DNA of 31,057 bases from JBOHTO01 sp050733695. Its GTDB lineage: Bacteria > Gemmatimonadota > Gemmatimonadetes > Gemmatimonadales > Gemmatimonadaceae. Each line of letters begins with the position of its first letter. The stretch's first letter is position 1. Positions 8,861 to 16,018 of this stretch are shown here, piece after piece. Below the pieces are notes generated by a model. That model saw nothing but the letters and a program-made list of their open reading frames with translations, did no database searches and was not told where the DNA came from. The stretch spans positions 1 through 31,057 of the forward strand of contig JBOHTO010000109.1 in NCBI GenBank assembly GCA_050733695.1. The letters are read 5' to 3'. Both the position numbers and the translations under genes were made by a program.

Positions 8861-8867
8861 AGGAGAG
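8861..8867 (+). promoter_or_regulatory. Ribosome binding site supporting the GTG start of the DUF481 gene
   Basis: AGGAGAG sits seven bases before GTG at 8875. An ATG at 8887 lies 12 bases further on and would cut into the signal peptide. Confidence 0.65.
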
Positions 8868-8874
8868 AATCCCG

Positions 8875-9618
8875 GTGCCGCGCGTAATGCTCGCAGTGAT
8901 CGTTACTACCATCCCCATGCTCGCACATGCCCAGGATATCGGCCGCAACGTCGAGGTCGAGGTGAGTGCGAGCCTCCTCTTCGGCAACACGCGCCAGGCG
9001 CTCGCGACGACGCGTGCTGCCTTCGAGAGGATCGACAGCAGCTACGCCTTCATATCCGACGCGCGTTTCAACTACGGGGAAGCCACGACGCCCGAAGGAA
9101 TCGACTACGTGAGCAAGCGATCGTGGCTCGGCAGCACGAATCTGGACTTCCGTCCATTCGCCGATGTGAGCCCGTTCCTGCTCGGCACGATCGAGTCGAG
9201 TCTCGAGCGGCGGATCGATCTGCGTTACAGCGCTGGCGCCGGGAGCAAGTTCAACCTCGTGCGCAGCGAGCGGACCAATACCGACCTGAGCCTCGCGCTG
9301 CTGGCAGAGCGCAGCATCCTTCCCGACAGCGCCCTCGGCACCGTTACACGCACGCTCGCGCGCTGGTCTGCACGCTTCCGGGCGGAGCACGAGCTGGCGG
9401 ACAGGATTGCGTTCACGAGCGAAACCTTCTACCGCCCGGAGGTGGCGTCATTCGGCGACTTCACCTTTTCGACATCGAACTCGCTCGGATACCAGTTGAC
9501 CGAGCAGATCAACATCCGCGTGTCGTTTGTGGACAACTACGATAGCGAGGCGCGATCCCGCGGCGCGCGCACGAACAACGACGGCGAGATCGTTTTCGGA
9601 GTGCTGACGACGCTGTAG
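8875..9618 (+). CDS. DUF481-family (YdiY-like) outer-membrane protein
   Basis: This is a 247-residue predicted outer-membrane beta-barrel-like protein. A signal peptide ends at MLAHAQ, so the mature protein starts at about residue 20. The body alternates hydrophobic and polar residues, with short turns typical of beta-barrels (EVSASLLFGNTRQ, SWLGSTNLDFRPF, TSNSLGYQLTEQINIRVSF). The C-terminus ends in hydrophobic residues, fitting outer-membrane insertion. The GTG start is well supported by AGGAGAG seven bases upstream. DUF481 members such as YdiY are described as salt-induced, but function is largely unknown. It stands alone, divergent from queC and convergent with the chemoreceptor. Confidence 0.8.
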   Translation: MPRVMLAVIVTTIPMLAHAQDIGRNVEVEVSASLLFGNTRQALATTRAAFERIDSSYAFISDARFNYGEATTPEGIDYVSKRSWLGSTNLDFRPFADVSPFLLGTIESSLERRIDLRYSAGAGSKFNLVRSERTNTDLSLALLAERSILPDSALGTVTRTLARWSARFRAEHELADRIAFTSETFYRPEVASFGDFTFSTSNSLGYQLTEQINIRVSFVDNYDSEARSRGARTNNDGEIVFGVLTTL

Positions 9619-9664
9619 CGCCAGTGCGACCCGGTAGCCGATGGACGCACCGCTCGCAGCCGCA

Positions 9665-9693
9665 GAATGGATTCCCGGTTTCGCGGGAATGAC
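9665..9693 (+). repeat. ATTCCC-N8-GGGAAT palindromic intergenic repeat (dRS3-like)
   Basis: Arms ATTCCCG (9671-9677) and CGGGAAT (9684-9690) pair perfectly around a six-base loop, flanked by GAATGG and GACGGATGGG. This matches the ATTCCC-N8-GGGAAT pattern known from Neisseria dRS3 elements. It sits between two convergent stop codons and could form a hairpin in either transcript. Confidence 0.75.
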
Positions 9694-9720
9694 GGATGGG
9701 CAGGCTCGCGACCCGTGTTC

Positions 9721-11460
9721 TCAGCCGCTTCCGGTCCGCAGTCCCTTCACGAGCTCCCTGAGAAGCGTCGAGCCGTCCGTCAGGTGCATGGACGCGGAGT
9801 TCATCTGCTCGCAGGCCGCGCTCTGCTCCTGCGTGGAAGCGCTCACCTGTTCCGCGGTCGCGGCGTGCCCCTCGGCAGTCTTCGCGATCGATGCGATCCC
9901 TCCGGCGGCCGTGACGAGTACCGACTCATGCTCCTCGGCGGCGCGACTCACTCCGTTTGCCGCCTGACGCGTGCGTTCGGCTGCGCAGGTGATGGTACTG
10001 AGCACACTGTCGATGTCCATCGACACCTGCTCGATCTCCCCGACGTGCACTGCGCCGCTCTCCATCACCGCCGATGTTCGCGCCACGCGTCTGGTCACGC
10101 TGCCCGTCATCACGACGATCTCGTCGGCCGCCTGCTGCGCCTGCTCGGCGAGCTTGCGCACCTCGTCCGCCACGACCGCGAAGCCGCGGCCCGCCTGACC
10201 TGCGCGAGCTGCCTCGATCGCCGCATTCAGCGCCAGAAGGTTGGTCTGCTCGGCGATGCGCGCCACGGTTCCCACGAAGCGATTGATGTCTGCCGTGGTG
10301 TCGTTGAGGGCGATGACTTCGGTCGCGGCAGTCTGCACAGACGTGCGAACCTGTGTCAGGATGCCCAGCGCGCGTTCTATCTCGGACCGTTTCTCGCGCG
10401 CCGAGTGTTCGATCGAGCCGGCGAGCGCGTCCACCTCCGTTGCACCACCGCTGATTCCGGCCGCACGTTCGCGAAGTTGTTGCAGCGCCTCGTCGATGGA
10501 GCGCAGGTCTGCTACCTGGCGCTCGGCACCGTCGGTCACCTCGCCCATTGCAGACGCCATCTGATGCGCAGATTGTGAGATCTGCTCGGAGACCGAGGCA
10601 AGTTCTGTCGCCGAGCTCGCGACATCGTCGGAGGTCTTCGCGACAACCGTGACGACAGTCGCAAGCGATTCCCCCGTGTTGTTGAGCGCACCTGCAAGCA
10701 CCTGGAACTCGTCGGGCATGCGCGCCGTGGTGCGGACCGTGAGGTCACCCTCGCTCAGGCGGCCGGCGTGGTGCACGAGCAGATCGAGATTGCGTCCTAT
10801 CGAACGGATCACGCTGTGAATCACGAGCACGCCGAAGAGCAGGGCGACGATGATCACGCCGACAAGGACAAGTGATCGCTCCCTGGCATCACTGCTCAGC
10901 CGGCCTGTGGCCTCCTCTACCTTGTTCCCCTTCATCTGTCCGAGACGGCCCATATCCGTCAGCAGATCCTCAGTGATCGGGCGTGCAAGCTCTGCCTCCG
11001 CGAGCGCGGCATCCCGTCGGCCGAGGTCTGCCAGGCGATGTGCACGCGCGTAGTGTATCTCGACATCGGAGAGTCTGCTGTCGATCTGCGCGATCAGGGC
11101 GATCTCGGCGGGTGTCTGCCCGGATAACCGGTTCATCTCGCGCTGAAGGTCGTGCGCCTGCATACCTCGCTGCCGGAACTCGACCTGGGCGCTCGAGTCT
11201 CCGGCGACGAGGTAGTATCGTGCCGCTTCCATCTCCTGGGCAACGCTCGCTGATAGAGCGGAAGCGATCCGGGCGTCCTGACGCACGTCGTTCATCGTCG
11301 TGCGGATGACGTTCGACATGTCCGTGAGCGAATAATAGCCGAAGATGATGGCGAGGAGCAGCAGGGCGACCAGCACGCCAAGCCCGAAGCGAAGGCGGTC
11401 ACGGATCGACCCGAACACCGTCGCACGGCCTACCCACTGCCCCCACGAGTCGGGTTTCAC
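9721..11460 (-). CDS. Methyl-accepting chemotaxis protein
   Basis: This is a 579-residue transmembrane chemoreceptor. The order is: short cytoplasmic N-terminus, first membrane segment (about 26-43), a helical periplasmic domain of about 150 residues resembling a four-helix-bundle sensor, second membrane segment (about 197-215), HAMP (about 216-268), then the long signalling coiled coil. Its tip, EQTNLLALNAAIEAARAGQ through VADEVRKLAEQ (402-440), binds CheA and CheW. There is no C-terminal CheR-docking pentapeptide. The GTG start overlaps the stop of the binding-protein gene by 4 nt, so the two are made together. That suggests the receptor senses through the binding protein, as known for several transporter-type binding proteins; this is inference. 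Confidence 0.95.
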   Translation of the reverse strand: MKPDSWGQWVGRATVFGSIRDRLRFGLGVLVALLLLAIIFGYYSLTDMSNVIRTTMNDVRQDARIASALSASVAQEMEAARYYLVAGDSSAQVEFRQRGMQAHDLQREMNRLSGQTPAEIALIAQIDSRLSDVEIHYARAHRLADLGRRDAALAEAELARPITEDLLTDMGRLGQMKGNKVEEATGRLSSDARERSLVLVGVIIVALLFGVLVIHSVIRSIGRNLDLLVHHAGRLSEGDLTVRTTARMPDEFQVLAGALNNTGESLATVVTVVAKTSDDVASSATELASVSEQISQSAHQMASAMGEVTDGAERQVADLRSIDEALQQLRERAAGISGGATEVDALAGSIEHSAREKRSEIERALGILTQVRTSVQTAATEVIALNDTTADINRFVGTVARIAEQTNLLALNAAIEAARAGQAGRGFAVVADEVRKLAEQAQQAADEIVVMTGSVTRRVARTSAVMESGAVHVGEIEQVSMDIDSVLSTITCAAERTRQAANGVSRAAEEHESVLVTAAGGIASIAKTAEGHAATAEQVSASTQEQSAACEQMNSASMHLTDGSTLLRELVKGLRTGSG

Positions 11461-12542
11461 GGCTGCGTGGCCGGTACGAGTCCGCCATCGTGAACACGAG
11501 CCATGACGAAGCTCTTGCCCACGGGATCACCGGTGGGAAGAAAGCGGATGGTTCCAGTTACCCCGGCGAAACCGGCCGATTCTTCGAGCCCGGTCAGATA
11601 ATCGCGCACTGCTTCGCGATCTGTGCCGCGCTTCGCGACTGCCTCCGCGAGCAGCATCGTTGCGTCGTATGCGAGCGCGGCGTTCCCATCCGGGTCCATC
11701 CTGAATCTGTCCCGGAACGCCTTCACGAAGCGCCTGGCTTCCGGACGCGGATCGGTGTGGATGAAGGGCGTACCGACGAACGCTCCTTCCGCCGCCTCGG
11801 GTGCGGCCACGATACCGCTCCACCCGTCCCCGCCAAGGAAGTCGGCGTCGAGTCCCTGCCTCGTCGCTTCGCGCAGGAATGCCATGCCGGAGTTCTCGGT
11901 TCCCGCGACGAAGACGATGTCCGGCTGCTCACGTACGAAGTACGAGACATAGGGTTCGAAATCGGTGTCGTCGTCCGCTATCGGATCCATGCCCGTAACG
12001 GTCCCGCGGAAGGCGGAACGGAATGCGGACGCGAGTCCCCGCCCGTAGCTGTTGTTCTCATACAGGATCGCCGCCCGGCGATGACCGAGTGAGGCGGCGA
12101 AGCGGGCGAGATCTATCCCGTTCGCGGAATCGCTGGAGATCACCCGGAAGACCCACGGCGACATCCCCGTGAGGTCGGGGGACGTGGCCGTCGTGGCGAC
12201 TGCGGGAAGGTGGCCGTCATAGACCTTCGCCGCCGCGACCATGGCGCCCGAGTTCACGTGGCCGACAACCGCGGTGATGCTCGGGTTCGCCACGAACTCC
12301 TCGGCGATGGCAGCGGCAGCCGTGCCGTCGCCCTGATCGTCCTTCATGACGACCTCGAGGGGGCGGCCCTCGATCCCTCCGCGCGCGTTGATCTGCTCGA
12401 CGGCGAGCGTGATGCCCCGCTGATTCATCATGCCGTAGCCCTCGGACCACGGCCCGGCCGCGCCGAACGTTACGGCGTCGCCGGTAATGCCGCCGCAGCC
12501 GATCGCTAATGCGGCGGCGCCGATCCAGCGCAACAACTTCAA
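11457..12542 (-). CDS. LivJ-type (Peripla_BP_6) substrate-binding lipoprotein
   Basis: This is a 361-residue type I periplasmic binding protein of the branched-chain amino acid/amide/urea group. A hydrophobic signal ends in a lipobox-like LAIGC (Cys16). The two-lobed fold is recognisable from AGPWSEGYGMMNQRGITLAV, VVMKDDQGDGTAAAA, VVGHVNSGAMVAAAKVYD, the serine-rich site TTATSPDLTG, RVISSDSANG and LGHRRAAILYENNSYGRG. The start is TTG, with GGAGG seven bases upstream. No livH, livM, livG or livF follows; the next gene is a chemoreceptor overlapping by 4 nt. A sensory rather than transport role is therefore likely. It lies 95 bp downstream of an agmatine-degradation cluster, so a polyamine-related or amide ligand is possible but unproven. 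Confidence 0.9.
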   Translation of the reverse strand: MKLLRWIGAAALAIGCGGITGDAVTFGAAGPWSEGYGMMNQRGITLAVEQINARGGIEGRPLEVVMKDDQGDGTAAAAIAEEFVANPSITAVVGHVNSGAMVAAAKVYDGHLPAVATTATSPDLTGMSPWVFRVISSDSANGIDLARFAASLGHRRAAILYENNSYGRGLASAFRSAFRGTVTGMDPIADDDTDFEPYVSYFVREQPDIVFVAGTENSGMAFLREATRQGLDADFLGGDGWSGIVAAPEAAEGAFVGTPFIHTDPRPEARRFVKAFRDRFRMDPDGNAALAYDATMLLAEAVAKRGTDREAVRDYLTGLEESAGFAGVTGTIRFLPTGDPVGKSFVMARVHDGGLVPATQP

Positions 12543-12549
12543 TATCGTG

Positions 12550-12554
12550 CCTCC
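12550..12554 (-). promoter_or_regulatory. Ribosome binding site supporting the TTG start of the binding-lipoprotein gene
   Basis: On the minus strand GGAGG lies seven bases before TTG at 12542-12540. The signal peptide starts directly after, so TTG is preferred over any internal ATG. Confidence 0.7.
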
Positions 12555-12637
12555 GGGCTGCAGGTGCTGCCAGATCTGGGTGCCAGCCCAACGACGATAC
12601 TGATGTAGTCTGCGTCACAGATCAAACCAGCGTGGCC

Positions 12638-13009
12638 TCAGCCGGAAACGTCGATGCTGATCTCGGGAGGGTGGGACAGCGTGGAGTGAACCGTACAGAG
12701 CAAAGCCGTTCGCCGGACCTCGACGCGCCGATCCTCGGGCAAGCCGGGCCAGATGATGTCCACGTCGATGACGCCAATGCGGCGCGGTTCTCGCGCGAAA
12801 GTCCAGCGCACGTCGATCGCCAGGTCTCCCGTGGAAATCGATGCTGCATCCGCCCACGACTGCAGGACCGAGTGCGTACAACTCGCAAGCCCGGCTGCGA
12901 GCAGATGAAAGGAGTTGCATCGATCGTCAGGTGACGGCTCCTCGATGCTGACGCGGGAATCGCCGCCGTGGAACCGGATGGCCCGGTTGCCAATGAGCCG
13001 GATTCTCAT
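12638..13009 (-). CDS. OsmC-family protein
   Basis: This is a small cytoplasmic protein (123 residues) of the OsmC/Ohr fold. Such dimeric thiol peroxidases reduce organic hydroperoxides, or are YhfA-like members of unclear function. Two conserved cysteines are placed as in the family: Cys44 in GLASCTHSVLQSW and Cys105 in LLCTVHSTL. The catalytic Arg/Glu context is less certain. It is closest in style to the short YhfA-type members. ATG at 13009 overlaps the agmatine deiminase stop by 4 nt (ATGA) and is preferred to an in-frame GTG inside a G-run at 13027. Translation coupling to aguA suggests shared control, perhaps protection when polyamine catabolism yields peroxide; that link is speculative. 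Confidence 0.85.
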   Translation of the reverse strand: MRIRLIGNRAIRFHGGDSRVSIEEPSPDDRCNSFHLLAAGLASCTHSVLQSWADAASISTGDLAIDVRWTFAREPRRIGVIDVDIIWPGLPEDRRVEVRRTALLCTVHSTLSHPPEISIDVSG

Positions 13010-14103
13010 CGCCTGTCCCCCCCCCACCCCTCCCTACCTCCCCGGCCGTCGACGGCGGCGGGCTGCTGCTGGGTGAGACAGTGCAGAGCGCCGAGTCCCC
13101 ACACGAGGTCCACCGCGTGGATGCCCACAACGGTGCGTCCGGGAAAGAGCTCGGCGAGGATCGTGAGCGCGACCCTGTCGGCGGGATCGTTGAACGTCGG
13201 CACGACGACCACGCCGTTGCCAATGTAGAAGTTGGCGTAGCTCGCGGGAAGCCGCGTACCACTCATCTCGACCGGCCGCGGATACGGAAGCCGGATGACC
13301 CGGAGTGCAACCGGGGCATGACTGGCCCCGCCAGCATGAGTCGCCAGTTCGAGCCGCCGCAGGTTGTCGACGGATGACGCGTGATTCGCATCGGCAGGGT
13401 CATCCTCGTACGCGAGCAGGATTGTGTCGCGTGCAACGAATCGCGCGATGTCATCGACATGGCCATGAGTGTCATCACCGGCGCACCCGTTCCCGAGCCA
13501 TATGGTTCGCGAGACCCCGAGATACTCCGCGAACGCGCGCTCGTACCCTCCGCGGCCGAGTCCCGGATTTCGCTGCTGCACCGGCGACAGGAGGCATTCC
13601 TCGGTCGTGACGAGCGTGCCGGCGCCATCCGTGTCGATGGCCCCGCCCTCCAGCACCAGCGAACCCACTCCGTCGGGACGCTCGGCGTCCACACGCCGAA
13701 GCCTCGTGATCCGCTCGACGGCGGTTCCGACGCACGCGTCATTCGCGTAGTTGTCATACTTCGCCCAGCCGTTGAAGCGCCAGTTCACGAGCTCGATGCT
13801 GCCATCGTCGAGAATGGTCCCCGTCGGAGCTGAGTCGCGCAGCCATGCGCGGTCTGTCGGGACCGTGTGCAGGCGATAGCCGGACGAGTCGACTCCATGC
13901 GCAGCGAGTGCGCGCCGCGCCGCGTCCTTCACGACGGCATCATTGCACAGGATTTCAACGCGCTCCTGCCCGTGCAGTACGCGCACGATCTCCGCATACA
14001 CCCAGTGTACTGCGTCGAGCTTCCCCGGCCAGTCATCTGCATGGTGCGGCCATGCCAGCCATGTCGCGTCGTGCGGTTCCCATTCGGCGGGCATCCTTCT
14101 CAT
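13006..14103 (-). CDS. aguA: Agmatine deiminase
   Basis: AguA hydrolyses agmatine to N-carbamoylputrescine and ammonia, the middle step of the arginine decarboxylase route to putrescine. The product is 365 residues and belongs to the peptidyl-arginine-deiminase fold. Motifs: EWEPHDATWLAWPHH near the start, AWLRDSAPTG with catalytic Asp, VLEGGAIDTDG, GDDTHGHVDDIARFV with catalytic His and Asp, and LHCLTQQQP with the nucleophilic Cys. All catalytic residues are present. The gene lies 45 bp after aguB and overlaps the OsmC-like gene. A run of nine C (plus strand) falls in its last codons, and the C-terminal tail is Gly/Arg-rich. No arginine decarboxylase gene is in the window. Confidence 0.94.
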   Translation of the reverse strand: MRRMPAEWEPHDATWLAWPHHADDWPGKLDAVHWVYAEIVRVLHGQERVEILCNDAVVKDAARRALAAHGVDSSGYRLHTVPTDRAWLRDSAPTGTILDDGSIELVNWRFNGWAKYDNYANDACVGTAVERITRLRRVDAERPDGVGSLVLEGGAIDTDGAGTLVTTEECLLSPVQQRNPGLGRGGYERAFAEYLGVSRTIWLGNGCAGDDTHGHVDDIARFVARDTILLAYEDDPADANHASSVDNLRRLELATHAGGASHAPVALRVIRLPYPRPVEMSGTRLPASYANFYIGNGVVVVPTFNDPADRVALTILAELFPGRTVVGIHAVDLVWGLGALHCLTQQQPAAVDGRGGREGWGGDRR

Positions 14104-14148
14104 GGGTCGAACTCCGTGCGGTGTGCGACCCGGTTCTGCAGCGTGACG

Positions 14149-15087
14149 TTACGCTGCGCCAAGGTAGCGGCTGAGGATGGGGGCGTAGGCATCGACGCGG
14201 CGATCGCGGAGGAAGGGCCAGTTGCGCCTGGTCTCCTCGATCGCTGCGGGATCGCAGCGCGCAATCAGAATCTCCGGCTCGGTGCCGGCCTCTGCGATCA
14301 CGCGGCCAAACGGATCAGCGACGAAGGAATGACCGAAGAACTCAATGCCATGCGTGCCTTCTTCCTCCTCGACTCCAACGCGGTTCGGCGACGCGACGTA
14401 GACACCGTTGGCGATGGCGTGCGCCCGCTGCGCAGTGCGCCACGCGTCTGCCTGCGCGTCACCCCATTCGCTCTTCTCGGATGGGTGCCACCCGATTGCC
14501 GTGGGATAGAAGAGAACCTGCGCGCCCAGCAGGCTGGTAATGCGCGCGGCTTCGGGATACCACTGATCCCAGCAGATCAGTACTCCTATCGTGGCATAGC
14601 GCGTCTTCCACACGCGGAATCCGCTCGCTTCATTCGCGAGATTGCCGATCGGGTCGACGTGTTCTGCGGGCGCGGTCTCGCCGGGAGTGAAGTAATACTT
14701 CTCGAAGTAGAGCGGGTCGTCCGGGATGTGCATCTTGCGATAGACGCCGAGCAGCGAACCGTCGGCGTCGACGATCGCCGCGGAGTTGCGGTAGATGCCC
14801 GCCGCCTGCCGCTCGAAGATCGGCACGATGAGTACGACGGCGAGCTCCTTCGCGAGCGCCTGCATCCGTTGCACGGCAGGACCCGGAATCGGCTCCGCGA
14901 GGTCGAACCGGTCGCTGCGCTGCGACTTGCAGAAGTAGGGCGCGTTGAAGAGCTCCTTGAGGCAGATGATCTGCGCGCCACGCTTCGCCGCCTCGCGAAT
15001 GCGCCGTGCGCTCGCGTCCAGATTGGCGGCGGCATCGCTGCCTGCGCCGTCCTGGACGAGACCGATGGTGAAGGGTGTGTTCGTCAT
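14149..15087 (-). CDS. aguB: N-carbamoylputrescine amidase
   Basis: AguB is a cytoplasmic nitrilase-family enzyme that releases putrescine, CO2 and ammonia from N-carbamoylputrescine. The catalytic triad is visible: Glu45 (ICLKELFNAPYFC), Lys118 (YRKMHIPDDP) and Cys172 (GVLICWDQWYPEAARI). HPSEKSEWGDAQADAW and ANGVYVASPNRVG are further AguB signatures. The 312 residues are close to the usual 290-300; the difference is a short insert near 141-155 (AEHVDPIGNLANEAS). The start is supported by GAGGAAG four bases before ATG. It is the first gene of the minus-strand run aguB-aguA-osmC-like, with the binding lipoprotein and chemoreceptor genes following 95 bp later. Confidence 0.95.
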   Translation of the reverse strand: MTNTPFTIGLVQDGAGSDAAANLDASARRIREAAKRGAQIICLKELFNAPYFCKSQRSDRFDLAEPIPGPAVQRMQALAKELAVVLIVPIFERQAAGIYRNSAAIVDADGSLLGVYRKMHIPDDPLYFEKYYFTPGETAPAEHVDPIGNLANEASGFRVWKTRYATIGVLICWDQWYPEAARITSLLGAQVLFYPTAIGWHPSEKSEWGDAQADAWRTAQRAHAIANGVYVASPNRVGVEEEEGTHGIEFFGHSFVADPFGRVIAEAGTEPEILIARCDPAAIEETRRNWPFLRDRRVDAYAPILSRYLGAA

Positions 15088-15369
15088 CGTGCTTCCTCGC
15101 GGGACTCGGAGTGCTGCGGCTCACTCGCGAAAGGTGACAACGAACCCGGCGTGCGGGAAGTGGTGATCCGTCTTCGCGCACGGTTGTGCGTGCGATGCAA
15201 CGCCCGCCGGCGGTGTGCCTTGTCCAGTGGCGCGGACAACAGTCGTCGCGCCTGCGGGACGACTGCCGGTGTTGTACGGTCCATCGGCGGCTCAACGCCG
15301 GGAACGAGCCGTGCCTCTACCATGGGGTGCATGCCGGCGCGGAACGCCGGCAGACTTCGGGAGGAGGGG

Positions 15370-15840
15370 ATGATGAGAGTGCTGACGAGATTGCTGCTGG
15401 CCCCGCTGTTCGTTGTTGGCGCAGCGGCGTGCGGTGACGACGAACCGGTGATCGCGGTTGACGATGCGCTGAGGAGCGACCTTCAGATGGCGGCGCAGAT
15501 GCAGCCGTATCCCCCGCAGTTCACATCGCCCTACGAGATGGGCTACGCGCCGAGCGCGGGCTATCCACAGCGCTATCAGCCGGTGAGCTACGGTGGCTAC
15601 GCGGCACCGGCGCCGGTGGCGCGTGCACCGCGGCCCGTTGTGCAGCGTGCCCCGAGCCCAGCCCCGGCGCAGGTGGAGCGCCACACCAAGCGTGACGCCG
15701 CTATCGGCGCCGTTGCGGGCGCTGCAATCGGTGCAGCCACGAGCCGCGACAAGGTCAAGGGCGCGATCATCGGAGCGGTGCTGGGTGGCGTGGTCGGCGG
15801 TGTGATCGGCCACACGGTGGACGTGGAACCGCGTTACTGA
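15370..15840 (+). CDS. Glycine-zipper lipoprotein
   Basis: This is a 156-residue small exported protein. An N-terminal signal ends in VVGAAAC followed by GDDEP, fitting a lipoprotein. A Tyr/Pro/Ala-rich disordered middle follows. After it comes a glycine zipper of the YMGG-like type (RDAAIGAVAGAAIGAATS, then KGAIIGAVLGGVVGGVIGH), which usually lies in or near membranes. The frame remains open far upstream, but the GGAGGAGGGG ribosome site just before the double ATG at 15370/15373 fixes the start. A strong terminator lies 50 bp downstream, so it is probably a single-gene unit. Function is unknown; family members are linked to envelope stress or outer-membrane structure. Confidence 0.83.
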   Translation: MMRVLTRLLLAPLFVVGAAACGDDEPVIAVDDALRSDLQMAAQMQPYPPQFTSPYEMGYAPSAGYPQRYQPVSYGGYAAPAPVARAPRPVVQRAPSPAPAQVERHTKRDAAIGAVAGAAIGAATSRDKVKGAIIGAVLGGVVGGVIGHTVDVEPRY

Positions 15841-15890
15841 CGGACAATCGGCGTGTGGGCGTCCGGGCAGGAATCCCGAGCGACGTGGAG

Positions 15891-15923
15891 GCGCCTGGCC
15901 GGATACTCGGCCGGGCGCTTTTT
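15891..15923 (+). terminator. Rho-independent terminator after the glycine-zipper gene
   Basis: GCGCCTGGCCG pairs with CGGCCGGGCGC (11 bp with one U-G pair) around the loop GATACT, followed by TTTTT. It separates the lipoprotein gene from the kinase gene. Confidence 0.9.
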
Positions 15924-16018
15924 CGCGCGTGTATCCGTGACCCTGAGCACAGCCCTTCCGTCCTTCTCCTGCGGGACCCCGCCGCCGAGCCGCTCCCAGT
16001 GATCTCCAGCCATCCGGA

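Noticed and set aside
8725..9390. Upstream extension of the queC frame
   Set aside because: It overlaps the DUF481 gene on the other strand and has no QueC similarity.
13867..15369. Long upstream extension of the glycine-zipper lipoprotein frame
   Set aside because: It runs antisense to aguA and aguB; the signal peptide and ribosome site at 15370 show the true start.
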